35,021 nt of DNA from CAYLZO01 sp964387775. GTDB lineage: Bacteria; Chloroflexota; Anaerolineae; JAAYZQ01. Position numbers and translations under genes: made by a program. Where the stretch lies: contig CAYLZO010000021.1 of the NCBI GenBank assembly GCA_964387775.1, positions 1 through 35,021 on the forward strand. The letters are read 5' to 3'. Below are positions 1 to 7,168 of this stretch, in pieces (position 1 is the stretch's first letter; each line of letters opens with the position of its first letter). The notes under the pieces were generated by a model. It saw nothing but the letters and a program-made list of their open reading frames with translations, did not search any database and had not been told where the DNA came from.

Positions 1-50
1 TTTGCTTAACATATCATTACCATTTTGAGGCCAACTTTTTTATGCAGAAC

Positions 51-158
51 TCTCAAGCAGATGAACTATGTGGTCCAATTCAACGAGTCCAATCCGTGTT
101 TTTCTGCAGATCCGCGATTCTGAAGCACCTGGCAGAAAAAGTGTCCGGTAGTGAAGCC
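51..158. repeat. One-ended copy of an inverted-repeat element (copy A)
   Basis: This stretch matches, in reverse orientation, positions 9567-9674. Over its right-hand 84 bases I count about six mismatches, so identity there is roughly 93 percent. It carries the terminal sequence AAAAGTGTCCGGTAG at 137-151 but lacks the matching left terminus, so it looks like a truncated or half copy. It ends 17 bases before the promoter of the first cytochrome operon. A short reading frame crosses it (from an ATG at 42) and stays open into the cytochrome gene, but the promoter and ribosome site lie downstream of it. Confidence 0.75.
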
Positions 159-174
159 AGGGATCGTTTTGAAC

Positions 175-203
175 TTGTCGGAAATCGCTGCTGCCATTAT
201 AAT
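175..203 (+). promoter_or_regulatory. Sigma-70 type promoter of the 9-heme cytochrome operon
   Basis: TTGTCG at 175-180 and a perfect TATAAT at 198-203 are separated by 17 bases. The predicted transcript starts near 210, leaving a leader of about 24 bases that contains the site GGAGAAGGA at 222-230 before the ATG at 234. Confidence 0.65.
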
Positions 204-233
204 CTGACCAAGTACAACCTTGGAGAAGGAACC

Positions 234-1337
234 ATGAAGGTTGCTAAACGATTGATCGTCGTGGTGTTGAGCTTGGGAGTGGCGCTGGCCGCTTGGATGG
301 TACTGCCTGGTGGCCTGGTGCTGGCCCAAGAATCCGCCAATGAGCAATGCCTGGCCTGTCACGGTCAGCCCGGCATGCAGACCACGTTGCCCTCCGGCGA
401 GGTGCTCTATCTCACCGTGAACCCGGAGGTGTACAACGCCTCGGTCCACGGCCAGGCGGACATGCTCTGCGTCCACTGCCACGCCGATACCGCCGAGTAC
501 CCGCACCCGCCGCTAGCGGTCGAGACCCGGCGCGAGTTTACCCTGTCACTCTACCGCTCGTCGTGCATCCTGTGCCACCAGGACAAGTACGACGCCACCC
601 TGGACAGCGTCCACCAGGTGGCCCTGGCCGGCGGCGACACCCGGGCGGCGGTCTGCACCGACTGTCACGGCACCCACAACATCGGGCCGCCCGACGAGCC
701 ACGCAGCCGCTCCTCACAGATGTGCGAGCTTTGCCATTCTGAGATCTTTGAGCTGTACAAAAACAGTGTCCACGGTGCGGCCCTGATCGGCGAGGGCAAC
801 CCCGACGTGCCCTCCTGCACCGATTGCCATCACGTCCACCGCATCGAGGGGCCGCAGACCGGGCCGTTTCACCTCTTTTCGCCCCAGATCTGCGCCGATT
901 GCCACGCCGATCCGGAGATCATGGGCCGCTATGGCATCAGCACCGAGGTCTTTGACACCTACGTCTCGGACTTTCACGGGACCACAGTGGTGCTGTTCCA
1001 GGCCGTCGCCCCCGACCAGGAGACCAACAAGCCGGTGTGCGTCGATTGCCACGGCGTCCACGACATGAAAGAGGTGGACGATCCGGAGAGCGCCGTGATA
1101 AAAGAGAACCTGCTGGCTACGTGCCAGAGGTGCCACCCCGACGCCACGGCCAACTTTCCCACGTCCTGGATCAGCCACTACCGGCCCGACCCCCAGCACG
1201 CGCCGCTGGTCTACTACATCGAGTTGTTCTACGAGATCTTTATCCCGACCCTCATCATCGGCATGGTACTATTCGTGGCCAGCGATGCGCGCAAACGCTT
1301 TGTAGAACGCAGAAAGAAGGAGCGGCGACATGTCTGA
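234..1337 (+). CDS. Nine-heme membrane-anchored cytochrome c (cytochrome c3-like)
   Basis: A 367-residue protein with an N-terminal signal sequence (about residues 5-32), nine CxxCH heme motifs and one C-terminal membrane helix (about 336-352) followed by a basic tail, so the hemes face outward. Repeated patterns such as CTDCHGTH and NSVHG resemble the double CxxCH modules of c3-like multiheme cytochromes. The frame is open back to position 42, but the ATG at 234 was chosen because it has a good Shine-Dalgarno site, follows a promoter and begins a proper signal peptide. Its end overlaps the next gene, a cytochrome b, by 8 bases, which implies coupled translation and probably a shared complex. 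Likely role: accepting electrons from the cytochrome b and passing them to soluble or extracellular carriers. It shares pattern and domain style with the 13-heme protein at 11418, suggesting paralogy. Confidence 0.88.
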   Translation: MKVAKRLIVVVLSLGVALAAWMVLPGGLVLAQESANEQCLACHGQPGMQTTLPSGEVLYLTVNPEVYNASVHGQADMLCVHCHADTAEYPHPPLAVETRREFTLSLYRSSCILCHQDKYDATLDSVHQVALAGGDTRAAVCTDCHGTHNIGPPDEPRSRSSQMCELCHSEIFELYKNSVHGAALIGEGNPDVPSCTDCHHVHRIEGPQTGPFHLFSPQICADCHADPEIMGRYGISTEVFDTYVSDFHGTTVVLFQAVAPDQETNKPVCVDCHGVHDMKEVDDPESAVIKENLLATCQRCHPDATANFPTSWISHYRPDPQHAPLVYYIELFYEIFIPTLIIGMVLFVASDARKRFVERRKKERRHV

Positions 1338-2511
1338 AACCCGCAAGTACAAACGCTTCTCCCTTTCCTATCGCCTCGAGCACTGGGTGCTCACCGTCAG
1401 CTTTGCCCTGCTGGCCGTCACTGGCCTGGTCCAGATCTATGTGGACGTGGGCCTGTCTCAATGGATCGTGGGCGTGCTGGGCGGCATCGAGGTCGTCCGC
1501 TACCTCCACCGCGTCGCGGCCGCCGTGTTGATGCTGGAGACGATCTATCACCTCGGGCACCTGGGGTACCGGCTTTTCGTCCTGCGCAAGTCGCCGAGCA
1601 TGTTGCCCAGTATCGAGGACGTGCGCAACGCCATCCAATCGGTACGCTACAACCTGGGCCTGAGCAAGGAGCAGCCACAGCAGGGATTTTACACCTTTGA
1701 GGAAAAGCTGGAGTATTGGGCCGTAGTATGGGGCACCATCGTCATGGGCGTCAGCGGCTTTATGCTCTGGAATCCCATCGCCACCACCCAGGTGCTGCCC
1801 GGCGTCGCCGTCCCGGCGGCCAAGGTGGCCCACGGCCTGGAAGGCACGCTGGCCGTGCTGGCCATCATCGTCTGGCACATTTACCACGTCCACCTGCGGC
1901 ATTTCAACAAGAGCATCTTTACCGGCTACTTGACCGAAGAGGAAATGGAAGACGAACACCCCAAGACTCTGGCCGAAATCAATTCCGGCAAAAAGCCACC
2001 CGAGGTTCCTCCAGACGTCGTGGCCAGGCGGCGCCGGATCTTTCTCCCGGTGTATGGGGTCCTGGCCATCATCATGTTGATTGGGGTTTATCTCTTTGTC
2101 GCCTACGAAGAAACAGCCATTGCCACCGTCCCGCCACCAGAAGACGTCGTCGTCTTTGCGCCGCTGACCCCGACGCCCATCCCGACCATCCCGCCCCCGC
2201 CGCCGACCAGCACGCCGATGCTGGTGTCAGGAGAGGATCAGCCCACTTCCTGGCAAGACGGCATCGCCGACCTGATAAATCAGAAATGTGCAGGTTGCCA
2301 CGGCAGCACCACGGCGCTGGGCGGGCTGGACCTGAGCAGCTACGAGGCGGCGCTGGCCGGTGGCGTCAGCGGCCCGGCCGTCGTGCCCGGCGAGTCCCAC
2401 ACCAGCTCGCTGGTCAGCCGCATGGCCAGCGGCGACCATCCGGGCCAGTTCAGCCCGGAAGAGCTGGACCTGATCATCCACTGGATCGAGATCGGCGCGC
2501 CGGAAGAGTAG
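1330..2511 (+). CDS. Cytochrome b (b561 / formate dehydrogenase gamma-like) with C-terminal cytochrome c domain
   Basis: 393 residues. The first 230 or so hold four hydrophobic helices with histidines in the places expected for two b hemes (H18, the YHLGH stretch near 73-78, and the AHG and WHIYHVH stretches in the fourth helix). A further helix (about 240-257) leads to a Pro/Thr-rich linker and a small c-type domain with one heme motif, CAGCH, at 320-324. This c domain ends in a pattern typical of planctomycete-type cytochrome c modules. Likely role: oxidising menaquinol in the membrane and handing electrons to its own c heme and to the overlapping 9-heme partner. The fusion of a b561-type domain to a c domain is the unusual part. 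The start overlaps the upstream gene by 8 bases. Confidence 0.85.
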   Translation: MSETRKYKRFSLSYRLEHWVLTVSFALLAVTGLVQIYVDVGLSQWIVGVLGGIEVVRYLHRVAAAVLMLETIYHLGHLGYRLFVLRKSPSMLPSIEDVRNAIQSVRYNLGLSKEQPQQGFYTFEEKLEYWAVVWGTIVMGVSGFMLWNPIATTQVLPGVAVPAAKVAHGLEGTLAVLAIIVWHIYHVHLRHFNKSIFTGYLTEEEMEDEHPKTLAEINSGKKPPEVPPDVVARRRRIFLPVYGVLAIIMLIGVYLFVAYEETAIATVPPPEDVVVFAPLTPTPIPTIPPPPPTSTPMLVSGEDQPTSWQDGIADLINQKCAGCHGSTTALGGLDLSSYEAALAGGVSGPAVVPGESHTSSLVSRMASGDHPGQFSPEELDLIIHWIEIGAPEE

Positions 2512-2522
2512 GCGCAACCCGG

Positions 2523-2551
2523 TTGACGCACCCGGCAATCCGGGGTATAAT
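2523..2551 (+). promoter_or_regulatory. Near-consensus promoter for the 19-heme cytochrome gene
   Basis: TTGACG at 2523-2528 and TATAAT at 2546-2551 are spaced by 17 bases, one of the best promoter matches in the window. It lies in the 90-base gap after the cytochrome b gene, so the 19-heme gene can be transcribed independently of the two genes before it. Confidence 0.7.
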
Positions 2552-2601
2552 GCGCCGGTGGCAAGGTTCCAGAAGCGCAACGTTACACCATGGAGGTGTC
2601 C

Positions 2602-4683
2602 ATGACGGAAGAGGTAAACGAGTCCACGACTGAGGAAACCAACGAAAAGAAAAAGAGGGTCAGGTTCCGCAAAATCCCTGCCCGGCAGGTCCTGCTGATC
2701 GGGGGCGCCTTTATCCTCGGCTTTATCATCCTGGGCGTGATCGCCATCCAGGTCTGGGAGTATTCCAACAGCGTGCCCTTCTGCGCCAACTTTTGCCACG
2801 ACGTGCACCCCGAAGAGATCACGGCGTTTGAGGACTCGTACCACGCCAGCATCAAGTGTGTAGAGTGCCACATGGGCCGCGTGGGCACAATTCAGAACAT
2901 ATTTCTCAAAGCCAGCCACTTTCGCCACCTGCCCGAGGTGCTCTTTGACGCCTATGACCGCCCCCTCGAATCGGAGACGATGCGCCCGGCCAACGAATCG
3001 TGCGAACTGTGCCACTGGCCGCCGGCCTTTCACGGCGACCGCGTGCGCGAGATCGTCCGCTACCTGCCCGACGAGGAGAACACCCGGGCACGCACCTACC
3101 TGATGCTCAAGACCGGCGGCGGCGAGCGGGAGACTGGCCTGGGCTATGGCATCCACTGGCACATCGCCAACCAGGTCGAATTCATCATCAACGGTGAGAA
3201 CAAGGAAGAGATACTCTGGGTGCGCACCACCCTGCCCGATGGCCGGACCGTCGAGTACAACGACGTGACCAATCCCCTGTCGGCGGAAGAGATTGCCCAG
3301 GCCGAGAAACACGTGATGGAATGCGTGGATTGCCACAACCGCGTCGGCCATCCCTTCCCCTCGCCCGGCGAGTTGATCCACCAGGCCATGGACGACGGTC
3401 GCTTGAGCACCGATCTGCCCTTTGCCAAGAAATACATGGTCGAACTGCTCACCGCCGACCACACGGACCAGCAAGAGGCGCTGGCCGCCGTCGCCACCAC
3501 GCGCGAGGACTATGTGGCGACCTATCCCGAGGCTGCTGATGCCTACCCGCAGGAGATCGATCAGGCCGAGAATCTGGCCGAGGAATTCATCGAACGGCTG
3601 ATTTTTGAAGAGCCTGGCGTGACCTGGCGGAGCTTCCCTGACCACAACAAACACAAGGACTTTGCCGGCTGCTTCCGCTGCCACAACGGCAAACACCTGG
3701 CCGACGATGGGACGTCGATCCGCCTGCACTGCAACATCTGCCACAGCATTCCCGAGACGGTCGGCGGTGACGCCCGCCCGCCGGCTGTGCCCCTGGCCTA
3801 CATCCAGGAGCCGGCCTCGCACCTGGAGACCAACTTTATGGCCGACCACCGCTTCCAGGCCGACGAGAACTGCGCCGTCTGCCACGGCGAGATCGAGTTT
3901 GGCGCCGACGATTCCAGCTTTTGCGCCAACGAGGCCTGCCACGGCCGCGCCTGGCCGGAGGTGGAGCTGAACGCCGCCTTCCCCCACCCCTTCGAGCTGC
4001 AGGGCAAACACGCCAAAGTGTGGTGCCACGACTGTCACAATGGCGTGCGCATGCCATCGTTCGAGTGCGCCAACTGCCACGAGCCGCCACCGGCCCACTT
4101 TGAGGGCACGTGCGATGACTGCCACACGCCGGCGGGCTTTGAGCAGGCCGACATGGGCGACTTTGAGCACCCCTTCCCGCTGGAGAACGCACACGCCGCC
4201 CCCTCTTGCGCCGACTGCCACGTCGAGGGCCGGGAGCTGACCGGGGCGTGCAGCGACTGCCACCAGCCGCCACCCGACCACTATGGCCCCAACTGCGAGG
4301 AGTGCCACACGCCGGCCAGCTTCTCAGAGGCCAGCCTGCCGGCCGAGATGCACCCGGTGGAACTGGTGGGCCGGCATCAACAGGCCGCCTGCGAGGGCTG
4401 CCACGCCGAAGGTCTGGTGCTCGATCCCTTCGTGTGCAGCAACTGCCACGAAGCGCCGGAAAACCACCTGCCGGGCGAGTGCGACATCTGCCACACGCCC
4501 GAAGGCTTTGTCGAATCGGCTTCCTTCTTTGTCAGCCTGGCACCCCAGATCACGCACGAAATCGAGGGCCGGGAGGATTGCTTCCAGTGCCACGATCCGG
4601 AGGGCGAGATCCAACCGGCGCCATCGAACCACGTTGATTACGTCAACGAGCAGTGCCAGCTCTGCCACAAGCCTGAGCAGTAG
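2602..4683 (+). CDS. Nineteen-heme NapC/NirT-like membrane-anchored cytochrome c
   Basis: 693 residues. A charged cytoplasmic start (1-28), one membrane anchor (about 30-52) and then heme motifs to the end. The first motif is CANFCH (CX3CH) directly after the helix, with the NapC/NrfH-like layout of anchor plus early hemes. I count 17 CxxCH motifs, one CX3CH and one CX4CH (CANEACH), 19 in all. The last 220 residues contain about three tandem copies of a three-heme unit marked by HxPP, DCHTPxxF and HPxxL. Start choice: an ATG at 2590 is possible, but the ATG at 2602 has GGAGGT at 2592-2597 in place. Likely role: a long heme wire taking electrons from the quinol pool or from the upstream cytochrome b to outside acceptors. 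It has its own promoter and a strong terminator after it. Confidence 0.87.
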   Translation: MTEEVNESTTEETNEKKKRVRFRKIPARQVLLIGGAFILGFIILGVIAIQVWEYSNSVPFCANFCHDVHPEEITAFEDSYHASIKCVECHMGRVGTIQNIFLKASHFRHLPEVLFDAYDRPLESETMRPANESCELCHWPPAFHGDRVREIVRYLPDEENTRARTYLMLKTGGGERETGLGYGIHWHIANQVEFIINGENKEEILWVRTTLPDGRTVEYNDVTNPLSAEEIAQAEKHVMECVDCHNRVGHPFPSPGELIHQAMDDGRLSTDLPFAKKYMVELLTADHTDQQEALAAVATTREDYVATYPEAADAYPQEIDQAENLAEEFIERLIFEEPGVTWRSFPDHNKHKDFAGCFRCHNGKHLADDGTSIRLHCNICHSIPETVGGDARPPAVPLAYIQEPASHLETNFMADHRFQADENCAVCHGEIEFGADDSSFCANEACHGRAWPEVELNAAFPHPFELQGKHAKVWCHDCHNGVRMPSFECANCHEPPPAHFEGTCDDCHTPAGFEQADMGDFEHPFPLENAHAAPSCADCHVEGRELTGACSDCHQPPPDHYGPNCEECHTPASFSEASLPAEMHPVELVGRHQQAACEGCHAEGLVLDPFVCSNCHEAPENHLPGECDICHTPEGFVESASFFVSLAPQITHEIEGREDCFQCHDPEGEIQPAPSNHVDYVNEQCQLCHKPEQ

Positions 4684-4713
4684 CCCGAAGCCAGGCCGAG
4701 CGCCTGCACACCC

Positions 4714-4747
4714 AAAGAGCCCGGGGTTGACCAACCCCGGGCTCTTT
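4714..4747 (+). terminator. Strong rho-independent terminator
   Basis: A perfect 15-bp stem (4714-4728 with 4733-4747) and a 4-base loop, ending in CTCTTTT on the plus strand. It lies between the convergent 19-heme gene and response regulator gene and may also stop transcription from the minus strand, though the U-run is weaker there. Confidence 0.85.
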
Positions 4748-4769
4748 TGCTTCAATCCGCCAACCAGGC

Positions 4770-5414
4770 TCAGACATAGTCCTCGATGCGGTGCCGGGCG
4801 GCGTAGGCCGCCGCCTCGGCCCGGGAAGAGACGTTCAGCTTGCCCAGGATAATGCTGACATAGTTGCGCACTGTTTTTTCGCTGAGGTGCACCTGCTCTG
4901 CAATTTCGCGGTTGGTGTTGCCCTCGACGATGGCGGCCAGGATCTCCATCTCCCGGGCGTTCAAGTCGGCAAAGGCGTGGGCCCGCTCGTGTTTTCGCAT
5001 TTCGCGCATCTTGGCAAAGACGTGGCCCGTCACCGAAGGATCGAGCAGATTCTCGCCCTGGCCGATGCGCTCCAGGGCGCGGATAAGGTCGTCCGATCCG
5101 ATCTGCTTGAGCACGTAGCCATCGGCGCCGGCGGCGATGGCGTCAAAGATCACCTCGTCGTCGGGAAAGGAGGTCAAGACGATGATCTTGGTCTCGGGGC
5201 GCTGGGCCTTGATCTGGCGGCAAGCCTCCAGGCCGTTGCCGCCGGGCAGGCGGACGTCGAGCACGACCACGTCGGGGGCCAGGCGTTCGGCCTGGACGAT
5301 GGCCTCGCGGACCGTCCCTGCCTCGCCGACGACCTCCATCCCCGGCTGGCGCTCGATGAGGGCGCGCACGCCCAGGCGCACCACTTCGTGGTCGTCCACC
5401 AGTAGAATTCTCAA
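4770..5414 (-). CDS. NarL/FixJ-family response regulator
   Basis: 214 residues. Receiver domain (1-120) with the acidic pair D7-D8, phospho-acceptor D53 and the conserved lysine in GYVLKQ; a C-terminal LuxR-type helix-turn-helix (about 150-205, including NREIAEQVHLSEKTVRNY). It binds DNA when phosphorylated by the sensor kinase encoded just upstream, whose gene overlaps it by 4 bases. The pair sits between two cytochrome loci, so control of respiratory genes is a reasonable guess, but no binding site could be assigned. Confidence 0.93.
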   Translation of the reverse strand: MRILLVDDHEVVRLGVRALIERQPGMEVVGEAGTVREAIVQAERLAPDVVVLDVRLPGGNGLEACRQIKAQRPETKIIVLTSFPDDEVIFDAIAAGADGYVLKQIGSDDLIRALERIGQGENLLDPSVTGHVFAKMREMRKHERAHAFADLNAREMEILAAIVEGNTNREIAEQVHLSEKTVRNYVSIILGKLNVSSRAEAAAYAARHRIEDYV

Positions 5415-6868
5415 ACGCTTATCTCCTGCTCGCTTGGGTCTATGACGACCTTGGAACCGTTCTCACAAGGGATCGTCAGCACAACTTTGAATCCACGTCC
5501 CGGCTGGCTATCCAAGACGAGCTGAGCGCTCATCACTTTGGCGCGGGCTCGCATGTTGGCGATCCCCTGTCCCAGGCGATGCCCGTCCCGCGCCGTGTAC
5601 AAGTCCGCCCCTTGGCCATCGTCGGCAATTGTCAGGCTGGTAAACTCACCCCCATACTCGAGGGTGACGGCGACGCACCTGGCTTGGGCGTGCTGCACCA
5701 CGTTGCTCAGCGCTTCGCGGATGATCTGGGTTATCTGGGCCACGTCGTCGCTTTCGAGCCAACAGCAGCGCTGGCCCACGACCTCCAGATCGACCTCCAG
5801 CAGCGTATCGAGCCTCAAATCCCGGACGAGTTCCTCCAGCACGGATTCCAATTCGCGGCTCTGCTCTGCCGAGCGCAGATCAAAGATGTAGCGGCGGATG
5901 TCCTCGATGGTCCGGTTGAGGGCGTCCATCACCCGGCCGATGCGCCGTTGGGCCTGGGCCGGATTTTCGACGACGAGGTGGCGGGCGTCCTCCAGGTTCA
6001 AACCGGCGGCATAGATGTTCTGAATGATGCCGTCGTGCAGTTCCCGGCCGATGCGCTCCCGGTCGGCGACGAGCAGTTGGGTGCGCTCCATCTCTTCGAT
6101 GCGGCGGTCGGTCTCGGCCTGAAAGACGTCCAGCGAGCGGACGATAAAAAAGGCCATGGCCAGGCCACAGATCGAGCGAAAAACGGGGGCCGGCACGTGC
6201 ACGGTCTGGTCCAGCAGGCTATAGTTGAGCAGGTTGGCCGGGAAGGTCGGGGCCGTGGGCACGATCAAGCCCCCGACCAATCCATAGACGGCAAAGGCCA
6301 GAGCCGCCCCGGTCAAGTACAAGTGAATGCGGCGGAACCCCATCTCCCGTACCTGGCGCGCCTGGTAAAACAACCCCACGCTGGCCAACAGCGATCCTGG
6401 GAAGCTCAGGGCGTAGCGACTCCAGCCATCGCCGATGGCCCCCAGGACGTTGAGAGGATCCTGGACCAGGACGCCCCGCACAAAGACGGCCACGGCCCAC
6501 AGAATGAGGACCCCCGCCGGCAGCAGGCGGAGCCAGCGGCGACGGGGCAACCGGGGCAGGACCAGTTCGATGCCAAACTGCAGGAGAAAAAAGAAGGACA
6601 CCGCCAGGAGCAAGAGGTGGCCGACGATCATCAGGCGCACCACGAGATCGGCCAGATAAAGCGCTTGCAGCGGGACAAAGATATAACCCCACTCGTTGAG
6701 GCCGTGGGCGATGCCAAAGGCTGCCAGCCAGGGCAGGGGCCGGGCCAACTCCAACTCACTTTGGCGTCGCCATTGGAGGCCCGTCACCAGGCCAGTGATG
6801 AAAAAGACCTGGCCGTAGACAAAGTATAGGATTACCCAGTTAACTTCAAGTACTTGGGTCAAGTTCAT
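5411..6868 (-). CDS. Membrane sensor histidine kinase (HisKA_3 / NarX-DegS type)
   Basis: 485 residues. The first 245 hold about seven hydrophobic helices, a membrane-embedded sensor with little soluble part. A short coiled stretch leads to the HisKA_3 dimerisation domain with the phosphorylated histidine H278 in GRELHDG, then the ATPase domain with an N-box (REALSNVVQHA), DDGQGAD and GQGIANM. It partners the response regulator that follows with a 4-base overlap. The multi-helix sensor contains no recognised ligand domain; it may read the membrane or quinone state, which is inference from its position among quinol-linked cytochromes. The start is an ATG with a modest GAAGGG site. Confidence 0.9.
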   Translation of the reverse strand: MNLTQVLEVNWVILYFVYGQVFFITGLVTGLQWRRQSELELARPLPWLAAFGIAHGLNEWGYIFVPLQALYLADLVVRLMIVGHLLLLAVSFFFLLQFGIELVLPRLPRRRWLRLLPAGVLILWAVAVFVRGVLVQDPLNVLGAIGDGWSRYALSFPGSLLASVGLFYQARQVREMGFRRIHLYLTGAALAFAVYGLVGGLIVPTAPTFPANLLNYSLLDQTVHVPAPVFRSICGLAMAFFIVRSLDVFQAETDRRIEEMERTQLLVADRERIGRELHDGIIQNIYAAGLNLEDARHLVVENPAQAQRRIGRVMDALNRTIEDIRRYIFDLRSAEQSRELESVLEELVRDLRLDTLLEVDLEVVGQRCCWLESDDVAQITQIIREALSNVVQHAQARCVAVTLEYGGEFTSLTIADDGQGADLYTARDGHRLGQGIANMRARAKVMSAQLVLDSQPGRGFKVVLTIPCENGSKVVIDPSEQEISV

Positions 6869-6892
6869 GACAAGAGCCCTTCCACAGTCCTC

Positions 6893-6921
6893 ATTATAAC
6901 ATCAAGCAGTCCAGCTTACAA
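6893..6921 (-). promoter_or_regulatory. Promoter of the kinase/regulator operon
   Basis: Read on the minus strand, TTGTAA (6921-6916) and TATAAT (6898-6893) are 17 bases apart, with an extended -10 TG. It lies about 25 bases upstream of the kinase start codon. The gap up to 7000 otherwise holds only a GC-rich imperfect palindrome near 6924-6942. Confidence 0.65.
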
Positions 6922-6965
6922 TTGGGACTTCCGGAATGTCCCGAAAAAGGGGGGACAGGTGTCAC

Positions 6966-6994
6966 GTGAAAACTGAGTGCCTTTGTGGTATCCT
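6966..6994 (+). promoter_or_regulatory. Possible leaderless promoter of the 10-heme gene unit
   Basis: An extended -10 element TGG-TATCCT ends at 6994, exactly six bases before a GTG at 7001; the -35 candidate GTGAAA at 6966 is weak. The spacing matches two better leaderless promoters in this window (before 15527 and 17661). Confidence 0.35.
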
Positions 6995-7000
6995 AGAGGG

Positions 7001-7168
7001 GTGAACCTGCGTCTCGGACGCGGGACCCTTGCCTTTTTCCAAGATATTGTACTAGAAAGAGCCAAGGAAGCCAGAGGGGAGGTAGTCTTGAGGTTCACAG
7101 AGCCAAGATTGCAGTTTGGGGATTGGTATCTATTTAGAGTTAGAAATGATGAGGAGATCACACGATGA
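7001..7168 (+). CDS. Possible small protein coupled to the 10-heme cytochrome
   Basis: A 55-codon frame beginning at GTG 7001, whose stop overlaps the cytochrome start in the arrangement ATGA (7165-7168), as in translationally coupled gene pairs. A -10 element lies six bases before the GTG, consistent with a leaderless start. The product is charged, without a signal or membrane helix, and looks able to form beta strands (pattern EVVLRF and WYLFRVRND). Base composition is more AT-rich than the neighbours. I do not recognise it; it may instead be untranslated leader or a gene remnant. Confidence 0.38.
   Translation: MNLRLGRGTLAFFQDIVLERAKEARGEVVLRFTEPRLQFGDWYLFRVRNDEEITR

Noticed and set aside
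42..233. N-terminal extension of the 9-heme cytochrome to 42
   Set aside because: It lies in a repeat and upstream of the promoter, and would hide the signal peptide.
2227..4308. A 693-codon open frame on the minus strand opposite the 19-heme gene
   Set aside because: It is antisense to a protein with clear heme motifs, has no domain pattern and reflects high GC codon bias. The same applies to long minus frames at 7216-9111 and 17559-19508.
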